This document shows positions 36,267 to 45,995 of a stretch of DNA of 64,000 bases, piece after piece (within the stretch, counting starts at the first letter, position 1; each line of letters begins with the position of its first letter). The notes under the pieces were generated by a model. It was not told the DNA's origin and ran no database searches. It was given only the letters and a program-made list of their open reading frames with translations. Made by a program: the position numbers and the translations under genes. The DNA is from JANXSD01 sp038206385 (GTDB lineage: Bacteria; Bacteroidota; Bacteroidia; AKYH767-A; OLB10), in NCBI GenBank assembly GCA_038206385.1, contig JBBRAW010000004.1, positions 10,145 to 74,144 of the forward strand, written 5' to 3'.

Positions 36267-37673
36267 ATGGCAAATTATGATGTAGTAATCATCGGATCTG
36301 GACCTGGTGGTTATGTGGCTGCAATTCGTTGTGCACAGTTAGGATTGAAAACAGCATTGATTGAAAAATATAAATCATTAGGTGGAACGTGTCTTAATGT
36401 TGGTTGCATCCCTTCAAAAGCATTGTTAGATTCTTCCGAACATTTTTATCAAGCTTCACATCAATTTTCTACTCACGGCATTAATGTGAAAGAATTATCA
36501 ATTGATTTTTCGCAAATGTTAAAACGCAAAGATGATGTGATTAAACAAACTGTTGATGGCATTAATTTTTTGATGAAAAAAAATAAGATTGATGTTTTTA
36601 TTGGCACTGGATCTTTTGTAGATGCAACAACAATACGAATTACAAAAGAAGATGGGAAAATAGAAGATTTAAAAACGATAAATACAATTATCGCTACAGG
36701 ATCAAAACCTGCATCCTTGAAAGGTGTGACCGTCGATAAAAAGCGTATCATCACATCAACAGAAGCTTTAAAACTCGATGAAATTCCTAAGCAACTATTA
36801 ATAATTGGTGGCGGCGTAATCGGATTAGAATTAGGTTCTGTTTATGCACGCTTGGGAAGTAAAGTGAGTGTAGTGGAGTACCTCGATTCAATTATTCCAA
36901 CGATGGATCGTACTATGGGAAAGGAGTTGCAAAAATCATTACAGAAAATCGGTTTTGAATTTTATTTACAACATAGTGTAACTGCCGTTGAAGTAAAAGG
37001 GACGCAAGTAAAGTTGAAGGCAACAAATAATAAAGATCAAAAGGAAATCGAATTAGTTGGTGACTATTGTTTGTTAAGTGTTGGACGTTCTCCCTACACA
37101 GAAAATTTAGGATTAGAAAATGCTGGTGTTGTAAAAGATGAACGCGGTAAAATTGTTGTTGATGATCATCTGCAAACAAATGTAAAAGGCATTTATGCAA
37201 TTGGTGATGTTGTGAAAGGTGCAATGCTTGCTCATAAAGCAGAGGAAGAAGGAGTGTTTGTTGCAGAATCAATCGTTGGACAAAAACCGCATATCAATTA
37301 TTTATTAATTCCAGGTGTTGTTTATACGTGGCCTGAAGTTGCCGCAGTAGGTTACACCGAAGAAGAGTTAAAGAAAAGTGGACGCAAATATAAAACTGGA
37401 TCTTTTCCTTTTAAAGCTAGTGGAAGAGCACGTGCAAGTATGGATACTGATGGACTAATAAAAGTTTTAGCAGATCAACAAACGGATGAAATTCTAGGTG
37501 TTCACATGATCGGACCACGTTGCGCAGACATGATCGCTGAAGCAGTAGTTGCAATGGAATTTCGAGCTTCCGCAGAAGATATTGGTCGCATGAGTCACGC
37601 ACACCCAACTTATACTGAAGCATTCAAAGAAGCATGCCTCGCCGCAACAGCAAATAGAGCACTTCATATTTAA
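36267..37673 (+). CDS. lpdA: dihydrolipoyl dehydrogenase (E3)
   Basis: A 468-residue flavoprotein that reoxidises dihydrolipoamide with NAD+ in the 2-oxoacid dehydrogenase complexes and the glycine cleavage system. Motifs: FAD-binding VVIIGSGPGGYVAAIR (about 5-20), the redox disulfide GGTCLNVGCIPSK (about 39-51), NAD-binding LIIGGGVIGLELGSVYARLG, the second FAD motif GIYAIGDVV, and the C-terminal HAHPTYTEAF with the catalytic histidine. The length is standard. It is relevant to gcvP in this window, since the glycine cleavage system needs E3, though the two are 17 kb apart. Confidence 0.97.
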   Translation: MANYDVVIIGSGPGGYVAAIRCAQLGLKTALIEKYKSLGGTCLNVGCIPSKALLDSSEHFYQASHQFSTHGINVKELSIDFSQMLKRKDDVIKQTVDGINFLMKKNKIDVFIGTGSFVDATTIRITKEDGKIEDLKTINTIIATGSKPASLKGVTVDKKRIITSTEALKLDEIPKQLLIIGGGVIGLELGSVYARLGSKVSVVEYLDSIIPTMDRTMGKELQKSLQKIGFEFYLQHSVTAVEVKGTQVKLKATNNKDQKEIELVGDYCLLSVGRSPYTENLGLENAGVVKDERGKIVVDDHLQTNVKGIYAIGDVVKGAMLAHKAEEEGVFVAESIVGQKPHINYLLIPGVVYTWPEVAAVGYTEEELKKSGRKYKTGSFPFKASGRARASMDTDGLIKVLADQQTDEILGVHMIGPRCADMIAEAVVAMEFRASAEDIGRMSHAHPTYTEAFKEACLAATANRALHI

Positions 37674-37780
37674 AAACAATTCATAATTCACAATTATTTT
37701 GCAGATAAAGCTTCGCCTTAATCCTTAGTTTGATTGCTTTGAGCTTATTTCCAAGTGAAAAACTTGAACATAATAAAGTA

Positions 37781-37896
37781 AGTTTTGGTCAAGCTGAAAT
37801 AATTTACCACGTAGTGGCCACGATGTGTAAAATTATCCCGTAGGGACCACTATGTGGCGAATTACGGCAAAGGGCTACTTTGTGGAGAGTTATGTA
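37781..37896 (+). repeat. degenerate tandem repeat, 29-bp period, 3-4 units
   Basis: The intergenic gap 37674-38077 (404 bp, no gene) contains units starting at 37810, 37839 and 37868, each beginning like CGTAGTGGCC, CGTAGGGACC or CAAAGGGCTAC and then reading (T)ATGTGG(C/A)GA-type sequence followed by ATTA. A weaker fourth unit starts at 37781 (16 of 29 bases shared with unit 1). The units are diverged and have no unique spacers between them. Confidence 0.55.
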
Positions 37897-37963
37897 ACGA
37901 AATTTATCGAGATGATTAGTGGTAGTTCCTAAACTTTTGGTTACGCTTGTGTGTTTTTATTTA

Positions 37964-37996
37964 GTTACTTTCTTTTGCACACCAAAAGAAAGTGAC
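37964..37996. repeat. 14-bp inverted repeat, hairpin between lpdA and the MFS gene
   Basis: GTTACTTTCTTTTG (37964-37977) pairs with CAAAAGAAAGTGAC (37983-37996) over 14 bp with one G-U pair and a 5-nt loop. It lies in the convergent gap between lpdA and the MFS gene and may terminate both transcripts. Similar TTACTTTCTTTTG hairpins occur, as far as I recall, in intergenic DNA of other Bacteroidota. Confidence 0.65.
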
Positions 37997-38077
37997 AAAA
38001 CAAAATAGGATAACGATTAATTATTTACAACACATCAAAATCGAAAGACAAAAAATCATTTATTTAAAAAAGTCAAC

Positions 38078-39298
38078 TTACAGATCCAACTTTTTCATAA
38101 CTGGAGCAAGTTTAGCTGTGATTGCAGTTACAATCAATGTCATTGTTCCACCAAAAATTACAGAAGGAACTAATCCTAAAAGGCGAGCAGCTAAACCAGA
38201 TTCAAATGCACCGATTTCATTGGAGCTTCCAACAAAGATGCTGTTCACCGCAGATATTCTTCCTCGCATTTGATCGGGAGTATAAATTTGCAAAATTGTA
38301 GATCGAATTACTACACTAACATTATCAAACATTCCAGATAGTAATAGCATCACAAATGAAATCCAGAAAACAGTTGACAATGCGAATCCAATCATACAAA
38401 AGCCAAACATTGCTACGCAAAAAAGCATTTTTCTTCCGGCATTTTTTCTTGGTGGATAAAAAGCTTGAATCACCGACATGATGACTGCACCAACAGCTGG
38501 TGCAGAACGCAAGATCCCAGTTCCTTCTGGTCCTACGTGCAAAATTTGATCGGCGAAAGCTGGTAACAATGCTACCGCACCACCGAAGAGTACAGCGAAT
38601 AAATCAAGTGTGATGGCGGAAATTAATACTGGCTGTGAAAAGAAAAATTTCAATCCTGCTTGCAATGATTCTTTAACGGTCTCCCCTTTTATAGCTGGTG
38701 GAATTGGTTTGTTTCCTATCAATGAATAAAAAAACAAGGTAACTAAAATCAAAAATGAAACAATGATTAATGATTCTCCAGGTCCAATCCATCCATAACA
38801 CAAACCACCTAATGCAGGACCTGTTACCGCACCAATTTGCCACATGCTACTATTCCAAACGGAACTATTTACATAGTTTTCTCGTGGTACTAACTGCGTC
38901 CAAAAGGAAGATTGTGCAGGATTGTATAAACCTCTTGCAACGCCAATCATAAATATTACGGTATAGGCTGGCCAAGTTCCATGACTGGTCCAATAATATG
39001 CATATAAGGTGAGGATAAAAGAGGCTATTAACATTAAGCATGTTGCGAACATCATTAAATGACGTCGGTTAAAACGATCAGCGAGATGCCCACCAGGAAG
39101 CGCGAGTAATAATGCAGGAATAGCTTCTGTGAGTCCGATCAGCCCGAGGGAAAATGGATCTTTGGTTTGTGCGTAGATCATCCAGCTTACGATGATTTCT
39201 TGCATTAAAACTGCTACTGTTAGAATTAATTTACCAGTAACAAAAAAGCGAAACTCACGAAAACGTAATGCTGAATAAGGGTCGTGTTTGATCTCCAT
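38078..39298 (-). CDS. MFS transporter
   Basis: A 406-residue protein with about 12 hydrophobic segments. Between helices 2 and 3 is the MFS loop motif GGHLADRFNRRH (G-x-x-x-D-R-x-x-R-R). The opening DPYSALRFREFRFFVTGKL and the RGLYNPAQSSFWTQLVPRENYVNSSVWNSS stretch are typical of the enterobactin-exporter/EntS-like and MFS_3 group of drug or metabolite effluxers. The substrate is unknown. It is a single transcription unit, divergent from the response regulator at 39448. Confidence 0.85.
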   Translation of the reverse strand: MEIKHDPYSALRFREFRFFVTGKLILTVAVLMQEIIVSWMIYAQTKDPFSLGLIGLTEAIPALLLALPGGHLADRFNRRHLMMFATCLMLIASFILTLYAYYWTSHGTWPAYTVIFMIGVARGLYNPAQSSFWTQLVPRENYVNSSVWNSSMWQIGAVTGPALGGLCYGWIGPGESLIIVSFLILVTLFFYSLIGNKPIPPAIKGETVKESLQAGLKFFFSQPVLISAITLDLFAVLFGGAVALLPAFADQILHVGPEGTGILRSAPAVGAVIMSVIQAFYPPRKNAGRKMLFCVAMFGFCMIGFALSTVFWISFVMLLLSGMFDNVSVVIRSTILQIYTPDQMRGRISAVNSIFVGSSNEIGAFESGLAARLLGLVPSVIFGGTMTLIVTAITAKLAPVMKKLDL

Positions 39299-39432
39299 TA
39301 GAATTCGGCTAATGTAGTTAACTCAAAGGTTTCTATAAGTTGTTTTCAAGAATATTGAACTTAATATGGATACTTATGTAAAATATTTCAAAACGATAAA
39401 TAGTATTTGCGCAATATGTACGGATTTGGTAG

Positions 39433-39440
39433 TAAATTTG
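39433..39440 (+). promoter_or_regulatory. -7 promoter box of the sigma-54 response regulator gene
   Basis: TAAATTTG, perfect TAnnTTTG, with 7 nt (AAAACTT) before the ATG at 39448. A TTG at 39407-39409 lies 23 nt upstream and could be the -33 element. Confidence 0.55.
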
Positions 39441-39447
39441 AAAACTT

Positions 39448-40818
39448 ATGTCAGTTGAACAACCAAAGTCAGAAGAAAAAAATTTTCGAATATTCGTTAT
39501 CGAAGATGATTTATGGTATGGCGAGCTACTCGTTCATCACCTTACAATGAATCCTGATTATGAGGTTACAAGATTTGAATCAGCAAGGGAAGCTATAAGC
39601 CAATTGCATCTTCAACCTGATGTGATTACCCTAGATTATTCATTACCTGATTTGCAAGGTGGCGAAGTACTTAAGCGTGTAAAATTAGAATCGCCAAATA
39701 CTGCTGTAATAGTTATTTCGGGACAAGAGAACGTTGCTACAGCAATTGATTTGATTCATAAGGGTGCTTATGATTATCTCGTGAAAGATGATGAAACAAG
39801 AGAACGTTTATGGAACACCGTAAATAATATTCGTAAAAATGTTGAGTTACGTAAAGAAGTAGATTTTTTACGTTCGGAAATGAATCTAAAATATGATTTA
39901 TCAAATCTGATTATTGGTAATTGTGATGCGATGAAACAGGTTTATCATCTGGTGGGAAAAGCTGCAAGAACGAATATCACTATTTCCTTAACGGGAGAAA
40001 CAGGAACTGGAAAGGAGCTTGTTGCAAAAGCAATCCACTTTAACTCGACACGTGCAAAGAAACCATTTATTACCGTAAATGTAGCCTCTATTCCGCGAGA
40101 CTTAATCGAAAGCGAATTATTCGGACATGAAAAGGGAGCATTCACAGGAGCGATTGCGCGACGTATTGGAAAGTTTGAAGAAGCACATCAAGGAACGTTG
40201 TTTTTGGATGAAATTGCAGAACTCGATTTTAGTTTGCAGGCGAAACTTTTACGAGTGCTTCAAGAAAAAGAAATTACTAGAATTGGAAGCAATCAAGTGG
40301 TCGTAATAGATGCAAGAATAATTGTTGCTACTCATAAAAATTTAGCAGAAGAAACACAGAAAGGCAATTTTAGAGAAGATCTGTATTATCGATTATTAGG
40401 GTTGCCAATTTTGTTACCGCCATTACGCGAAAGATCAACAGATATTTTATTGCTTGCAAAATATTTTCTTGATAATTTTTGTTTAGAAAATAATTTTTCT
40501 ATTAAGAATATCGGACATGAAACTAGAGAGAAGTTATTGGCATATCGTTATCCTGGAAATGTTCGTGAGTTAAAAGCGATAATGGAACTCGCTGCTGTTA
40601 TGGTTGATGGAAATACGATTAACCAAGAGGATATAACGTTTAATTCTATCCAACAAACAGTGAGTTTATTAGATCAAGATTTGACATTAGAAGAATATGA
40701 ATTGCAAATTATACGGCATTATTTAAATCGTTATCAAAATAATGTTATTGAGGTTGCAAAAAAACTGAATGTAGGAAAGTCGACGATTTACCGTTTGTTA
40801 AAAGAAAAAAAATTCTAA
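39448..40818 (+). CDS. sigma-54-dependent two-component response regulator (NtrC family)
   Basis: A 456-residue regulator in the order receiver, AAA+, Fis-type helix-turn-helix. Receiver: acidic VIEDD near 17-20, phospho-acceptor D63 in ITLDYSLPD, VISGQ, and the conserved Lys in YLVKDD. AAA+: Walker A GETGTGKE (183-190), GAFTGA sigma-54 contact loop (230-235), Walker B TLFLDEIAEL, and RYPGNVRELK. The C-terminal segment NNVIEVAKKLNVGKSTIYRLLKE is the DNA-binding helix-turn-helix. It therefore activates sigma-54 promoters when phosphorylated. The hybrid kinase that follows 43 nt later is the likely phosphate source. Confidence 0.95.
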   Translation: MSVEQPKSEEKNFRIFVIEDDLWYGELLVHHLTMNPDYEVTRFESAREAISQLHLQPDVITLDYSLPDLQGGEVLKRVKLESPNTAVIVISGQENVATAIDLIHKGAYDYLVKDDETRERLWNTVNNIRKNVELRKEVDFLRSEMNLKYDLSNLIIGNCDAMKQVYHLVGKAARTNITISLTGETGTGKELVAKAIHFNSTRAKKPFITVNVASIPRDLIESELFGHEKGAFTGAIARRIGKFEEAHQGTLFLDEIAELDFSLQAKLLRVLQEKEITRIGSNQVVVIDARIIVATHKNLAEETQKGNFREDLYYRLLGLPILLPPLRERSTDILLLAKYFLDNFCLENNFSIKNIGHETREKLLAYRYPGNVRELKAIMELAAVMVDGNTINQEDITFNSIQQTVSLLDQDLTLEEYELQIIRHYLNRYQNNVIEVAKKLNVGKSTIYRLLKEKKF

Positions 40819-40861
40819 ACAAATTTCAATAATTTTAATTTCATTACAAGAAAAAGTTCAA

Positions 40862-43800
40862 ATGCCACTAAGTAATAAAGAGATTTTTTTTGAATCAATA
40901 TTGTCTGAATTGCCAGGAGACATTGTTGTATTAGATTTAGAACATAGGTATATATATGTTAATCCACAAGCGATAAAAAATCCAGAAATCAGAAAGTGGA
41001 TTATTGGAAAAACAGATATTGAATATTGTGATTATCGAAAAGTAGATATTAATATCGCAAAAAAAAGATTTGAATTTTTTGATAATGTAATGACGGAAAA
41101 GAGAGAGCGAGAATGGGAGGAAACAATGGTAGATCGTTCTGGGCAAAAGCGACATTACTTACGAAGGCTTACTCCTGTATTTTCAAGCTTTGGTGAGATT
41201 TCTTTTGTGATTGGATATGGCATTGAAATTACCGAACATGTTGCTTTACGTACAGAATTAGATACTAGAACAAGTTTCATTGATAAGGTTTTGAATACTA
41301 GTCCACATTTAATTTTTGTTAAAGATTACGAAGGTCGATTCATATTGGTAAACAAAGCAATGGCTGATTTATTCAACACCGATATTAATGGATTGATAGA
41401 AAGATCAAATGATGAAGTTCATAGTAATACAGAAGAGGTTAATGATTATTCAAAAGTTGATCACGAAGTAATCAACACATTAAAACCTATTCGAAGAGAT
41501 GAGCCATTTACTAAAATTGATGGATCAACAATATGGTTCGACACTATTAAAGTGCCTTTGATTGAACAAGAAGGAAGTGTTAAGGTTTTGGGTATCTCAA
41601 CTGATATTACAGAACGACGAATTGCCGATGAACGCAATAGAAATAATAAAGAACGCTTAATTGCAGCTGAAGAATTAGCAAAATCTGGTAATTGGCAAAT
41701 AGATTATTTAACAGGAGAAATAGAATGGTCGACAGGGATGTACAGACTTTGGGAACTTGATGAAGACCTTGGTTTACCAACTATGGAAGAGAGTTATAAA
41801 AGCATACATCCAACGGATGCAGTAGCATTAAAAAAAGCTATTGAGAATACTAAACTTAGTGGTAAAGAAATGATTCTTGATTTTCGGCTGATACTGCCTT
41901 CAGGGATTAAATATTTGCGAAGTATGACTAAACCAATTTTCAGTAATGCAGGTGAAGTTTATCGTCTCTTTGGAACAGTTAGAGATATTACGATTGAAAA
42001 AAATAATGAGGACTTACTTCGTGAAAATGAGATGCGATTAAATGAAGTCCAAGAATTAGCATCAATGGGAAGTTTTAGTTTCGATGTTGCTTCGAATGTA
42101 ATTCAGTGGTCGCCAGCAAGTTTTAAAATTTTTAAACGTGATCCCGCATTAGGTGCTCCTGGTTTTGATGAATTCTTAAAGTATATCCATCCAGAAGATA
42201 TGGATTATTTAATGGAAATGATGGAGATATTACCTAAAAGAGATAAACCTTTTGAAATTTATTATCGAATTATTTGTGGTGACCAGGAAGTGAAAATGTT
42301 ACATGTTATTAATAAGCCACACTTTGATGATGATGGTAAAATAATAAAAGTTGTTGGTAGTATGGCTGATATTACTGAAAGGCAAAAGACAGAAGAAATT
42401 TTAAAGCTCAATGAGCAACGATTGATCGAAGCACAAGAACTTGCAAAAGTAGGAAGTTGGGAATACGATTTAAAAACAGGAAAAAATATTTGGTCTGCGG
42501 GTCATTATAAGTTGTGGGATTTGGAAGAGGATCTTCCCGTGCCAAGTTTTTCAGAATATCTTTTAACAATTCACCCCGAGGATCGCAGCAAGATGGAAAG
42601 CTCAATGGAGCATGCGCTTAATACGGGTGAAGAAACTTCTATCGAGTACAGAATAGTAACATTTAAAGGTGTAAACAAAGTGATGTTTTCGCGTGCTCTT
42701 GTTGAGCAAGATTCATCGGGATCCGCATCTAGAATTTATGGAACCGTTTTAGATATTACTGAAAGAAGAAACAACGAGGAAAGATTAAAATTAAGTGAGC
42801 AACGATTGCTGGAAGCTCAAGAGATGGCACGATTCGGTTCTTGGCAGATTAATTTGAAAACAAATCAAATGGAATGGTCGGTAGGGGCATATAAGATTTG
42901 GGAACTTGATACAAATATATTGTCGTTATCAATTAATGATTTTTATAAAACAATTCATGTTGAAGATAGAGAGAGAATAAAAAAAATTATATCACTTTCT
43001 GCAAGAACAGAAAGGCCATTCGATGTTGAGTTTAAGGTTCGATTGAAAGTAAATAAAATTAAACATGTAAATGCAAGAGGAAAAGTTGGTAAAGATGAAT
43101 TTGGTGAAGCGACGAGATTGTTTGGAACAATATTAGATATTTCGGAGGCGAAAAATTTTGAACAAGAATTAATCCAAGCGAATATTAGTGCAGGTGAATC
43201 GTTACGAACAAAAGAATATTTTTTGGCTAATGTTAGTCATGAATTAAGAACTCCAATCAATGGCGTGTTAGGAATGGCACGGTTGCTTCAAAAAACGGAA
43301 TTATCATCCACGCAAAGAAGTTATATGGATATTCTTACACGTACTGCTGATAACTTGTTAGTTATTATCAATGATATTTTGGATACTGCGAAAATGGAAT
43401 CGGGTAAATTATCATTTGACAAAATTGTTTTTGATCCAACTCGAGTTGCTGATACTGTTGTACAAACACAATTGTATAAAGCGGAAGAAAAAGATTTATT
43501 TATTCGTCATATAATTGGTGCATCTCCACTTCCAGCGGTAATAGGCGACCCATTACGATTAAATCAAATTCTGTTGAACTTAATAAGTAATGCGATTAAA
43601 TTTACCGAACAAGGAGAAGTAGTACTTACACATCGTATCATTGATGAAGACCTTGAGAATTTAACAATTGAATTTTCAGTTAAAGATACTGGAATAGGAA
43701 TCGCTCATGATGAACAAGAAAAGATCTTTGAAAGCTTTACTCAACTTCAAAGTAGTAAATCTAATTTGCAAGAAGGAACGGGCCTCGGATTAACTATTTC

Positions 43801-44746
43801 GAGAAATCTAGTTGAAAGACAAGGAGGAAAAATTGGTGTTATTAGCGAACCAGGAAAGGGAAGTACGTTTACATTTTATATTCCATACAAAAAAGCAAAA
43901 GATATTCCTGAAGTAAAATCAACAGAGCGAATTGCCCCGGGACAACTTGGTACTTTACGTGTTTTACTTGCTGAAGATAATCGCGTAAATCAATTTATCA
44001 CTGAAGCGATGTTACAAGATTGGGGATTTAAAATTGATATCGCTTCTAATGGAAAAGAAGCTGTTGAATTGGTTGAGCGAAATAACTACGATATTGTTTT
44101 AATGGATATTCAAATGCCAGAATTGAATGGTGTAGAAGCAACACATTTGATACGTGGAATGAAAGATAAAGAAAAAGCACGATTACCTATAATTGCACTT
44201 ACAGCAAATACTACAAAGCAAGCGCATAAAAAGTTTGTGTTGGAGGGAATGAATGATTGCTTAGTAAAACCCTTTCAAGAAGAAGCACTTTATAAAAAAA
44301 TAGTAGCCCATCTTGATGGCAAAGAAAAAATAAATGCCTCCTTAAAACAACCTCGATTCCCAGTACGTAAGCGGCCAGAAACAACGTATGAAGGATTGTA
44401 TAACCTTTCATTACTTAGAAGAGATGCGCGTGACAATCCCAACTTTATTAGCAAAATGTTAGTGCTATTTATTGAAACTATTCCCCCTATCGTTGATAAA
44501 ATGTTTGATCATTTTGATAAAGGAGAAATGGATTCTATTAGTACGCTTGCACATAAAATTAAACCAACTCTGCATAGTGCTGGAATTAATAGTTTAAAAG
44601 AAACAATTCGAAATATTGAAGGCTATCGAGACAAGAGGAGAACTCTTGAACAAATGAAAAATGATCTTGTTAAGCTTCATGAAATAATTGGAGAAATAAT
44701 TATCGCTTTTCAAAATGAAATCAATCAATTAAAAGAAAATCCATAA
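40862..44746 (+). CDS. hybrid sensor histidine kinase with six PAS domains, receiver and HPt
   Basis: A 1,294-residue cytoplasmic kinase with no signal peptide or membrane helix. Domains in order: about six PAS domains (roughly 5-120, 138-255, 264-385, 392-510, 515-640, 640-770), of which the last four carry the repeated EAQELAKxGSW-like opening; each ends in DITER-type linkers. HisKA follows with H793 in NVSHELRTP, then the ATPase domain (NQILLNLISNAIKFT, DTGIGIA, GTGLGLTI), a receiver with D1082 in VLMDIQMPELNG, and an HPt domain with H1231 in LAHKIKPTLHSAG. A phosphorelay H793 to D1082 to H1231 to the separate regulator's D63 is the natural reading. The signal is unknown; redox or a small ligand sensed by PAS domains is possible. 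Confidence 0.95.
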   Translation: MPLSNKEIFFESILSELPGDIVVLDLEHRYIYVNPQAIKNPEIRKWIIGKTDIEYCDYRKVDINIAKKRFEFFDNVMTEKREREWEETMVDRSGQKRHYLRRLTPVFSSFGEISFVIGYGIEITEHVALRTELDTRTSFIDKVLNTSPHLIFVKDYEGRFILVNKAMADLFNTDINGLIERSNDEVHSNTEEVNDYSKVDHEVINTLKPIRRDEPFTKIDGSTIWFDTIKVPLIEQEGSVKVLGISTDITERRIADERNRNNKERLIAAEELAKSGNWQIDYLTGEIEWSTGMYRLWELDEDLGLPTMEESYKSIHPTDAVALKKAIENTKLSGKEMILDFRLILPSGIKYLRSMTKPIFSNAGEVYRLFGTVRDITIEKNNEDLLRENEMRLNEVQELASMGSFSFDVASNVIQWSPASFKIFKRDPALGAPGFDEFLKYIHPEDMDYLMEMMEILPKRDKPFEIYYRIICGDQEVKMLHVINKPHFDDDGKIIKVVGSMADITERQKTEEILKLNEQRLIEAQELAKVGSWEYDLKTGKNIWSAGHYKLWDLEEDLPVPSFSEYLLTIHPEDRSKMESSMEHALNTGEETSIEYRIVTFKGVNKVMFSRALVEQDSSGSASRIYGTVLDITERRNNEERLKLSEQRLLEAQEMARFGSWQINLKTNQMEWSVGAYKIWELDTNILSLSINDFYKTIHVEDRERIKKIISLSARTERPFDVEFKVRLKVNKIKHVNARGKVGKDEFGEATRLFGTILDISEAKNFEQELIQANISAGESLRTKEYFLANVSHELRTPINGVLGMARLLQKTELSSTQRSYMDILTRTADNLLVIINDILDTAKMESGKLSFDKIVFDPTRVADTVVQTQLYKAEEKDLFIRHIIGASPLPAVIGDPLRLNQILLNLISNAIKFTEQGEVVLTHRIIDEDLENLTIEFSVKDTGIGIAHDEQEKIFESFTQLQSSKSNLQEGTGLGLTISRNLVERQGGKIGVISEPGKGSTFTFYIPYKKAKDIPEVKSTERIAPGQLGTLRVLLAEDNRVNQFITEAMLQDWGFKIDIASNGKEAVELVERNNYDIVLMDIQMPELNGVEATHLIRGMKDKEKARLPIIALTANTTKQAHKKFVLEGMNDCLVKPFQEEALYKKIVAHLDGKEKINASLKQPRFPVRKRPETTYEGLYNLSLLRRDARDNPNFISKMLVLFIETIPPIVDKMFDHFDKGEMDSISTLAHKIKPTLHSAGINSLKETIRNIEGYRDKRRTLEQMKNDLVKLHEIIGEIIIAFQNEINQLKENP

Positions 44747-44789
44747 ATACATTTGATATAAATTTGTTGAAAAGATAAGATGGAAAAAA

Positions 44790-45986
44790 TCAATGCACTT
44801 CACTGTTGATTTTATCAATTTCCTTTTTAAAAAATGGAATTATGTTTTCTGTATTTTTTTCCCAATCAAAATTATTGGCAACGAACTTATATGCGTTTTC
44901 TGCAATTGTGGTACGTAATAATTCGTCGTTTAAAAGCATATTTATTTTAGCAGCATAATCTTCTGGATTATCAGCAACTAAAACACACTCGTTTTCTGGA
45001 GCTCCAATTGCATTATTAGCAAGCTTTGATATCACACATGGTAACTTCATTGCCATAGCTTGAAGGATTTTATTTTGCAATCCAATACTTATTAGCATTG
45101 GTGCTACCATAATTTTTGACTCGCTCAAAATAATTCTAGGATTTTCTACCCATCCACTAACTGTAACATACCTATTAGCTAGGTCGCGAACGGCAGCTGT
45201 AGGATTGGCTCCCGCAATCATCAATGTAGCTGAAGGGTTTAATTTATGTAATGCGGGTAAAATTTTTTCTGCTGCATAAATCACACTATCAATATTTGGC
45301 TTATACGACATATTCCCTATGAAAAGTAAATCGTATTTTTTTTCCAATTGTTGTGGTTGATAGTATTCGAAGTCGACACCATTTGCAACAACTTCAATTT
45401 TCCGAAAGCTTGGATGTGGAATACAATCTCGATCTTGTTTTGAAATAATTAAATGTTGATCAAAATATTTAAAGCTTGCATATTCATATCGTGCTAAACG
45501 CTTTTCTTCTATTCTAATGGGAAATTTTAAATAGAAATCAGCAGTAGCAACCATTCGTTTCATCCCCATCGAAAAAGTGTCCATATAGTCGAGCGTTGAT
45601 GGATGAATATTTAATTGTTTCGCATATTCCGCCATTCTTATCAAATGACAAAATACTGCATCGGGTTGAAATTTCAGTGAGAATGATAGGAGCTCTTGCA
45701 TTGCTTCTTCTTTCCAAAAATAGGCTACCTGAAAAGGCATACTTCTCTTATTAAGAATTCTAAACATAGAAAGTAAAGAGTCTTTACGATTTACTACTAC
45801 CGTCTTAATTTCTTTACAATAAGGTTTAAGTTCATTCACCCAATCGGCATGTGGCTCATGATTATTAATTGCAAAAAGATAAATGTCGGCATGTTTGCTT
45901 AACGTTTTAATTAAATGAAAAGCACGCAATTTATCTCCTTTTTCAAGAGGATAAGGAAACCTCGAAGTTAAAAATAACAATTTCAT
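44790..45986 (-). CDS. family 4-like glycosyltransferase (TIGR03087-like sugar transferase)
   Basis: A 398-residue GT-B type glycosyltransferase. The start LLFLTSRFPYPLEKGDKLRA (with GDKLR nucleotide-binding loop) and FHLIKTLSKH are typical of the sugar-transferase family first described with exopolysaccharide loci. The C-terminal domain has LLFIGNMSYKPNIDSVIYAA, AGANPTAAV, VSGWVENPR and the acceptor-proximal SIGLQNKILQAMAMKLPCV. The donor and acceptor are unknown. It is the third gene of an operon (GIN-domain protein, hypothetical, this gene) with a 9-nt gap upstream. Confidence 0.86.
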   Translation of the reverse strand: MKLLFLTSRFPYPLEKGDKLRAFHLIKTLSKHADIYLFAINNHEPHADWVNELKPYCKEIKTVVVNRKDSLLSMFRILNKRSMPFQVAYFWKEEAMQELLSFSLKFQPDAVFCHLIRMAEYAKQLNIHPSTLDYMDTFSMGMKRMVATADFYLKFPIRIEEKRLARYEYASFKYFDQHLIISKQDRDCIPHPSFRKIEVVANGVDFEYYQPQQLEKKYDLLFIGNMSYKPNIDSVIYAAEKILPALHKLNPSATLMIAGANPTAAVRDLANRYVTVSGWVENPRIILSESKIMVAPMLISIGLQNKILQAMAMKLPCVISKLANNAIGAPENECVLVADNPEDYAAKINMLLNDELLRTTIAENAYKFVANNFDWEKNTENIIPFFKKEIDKINSEVH

Positions 45987-45995
45987 AAGGACTAC

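Noticed and set aside
37810..37896. 29-bp repeats considered as a CRISPR array
   Set aside because: The units are directly adjacent with no unique spacers of 25-40 nt and are too diverged; no cas genes are present.
37992..38273. 93-codon open frame on the plus strand at the 3' end of the MFS gene
   Set aside because: It is antisense to the MFS coding region, has no recognisable domain, and the MFS frame is strongly supported by motifs and hydrophobicity.
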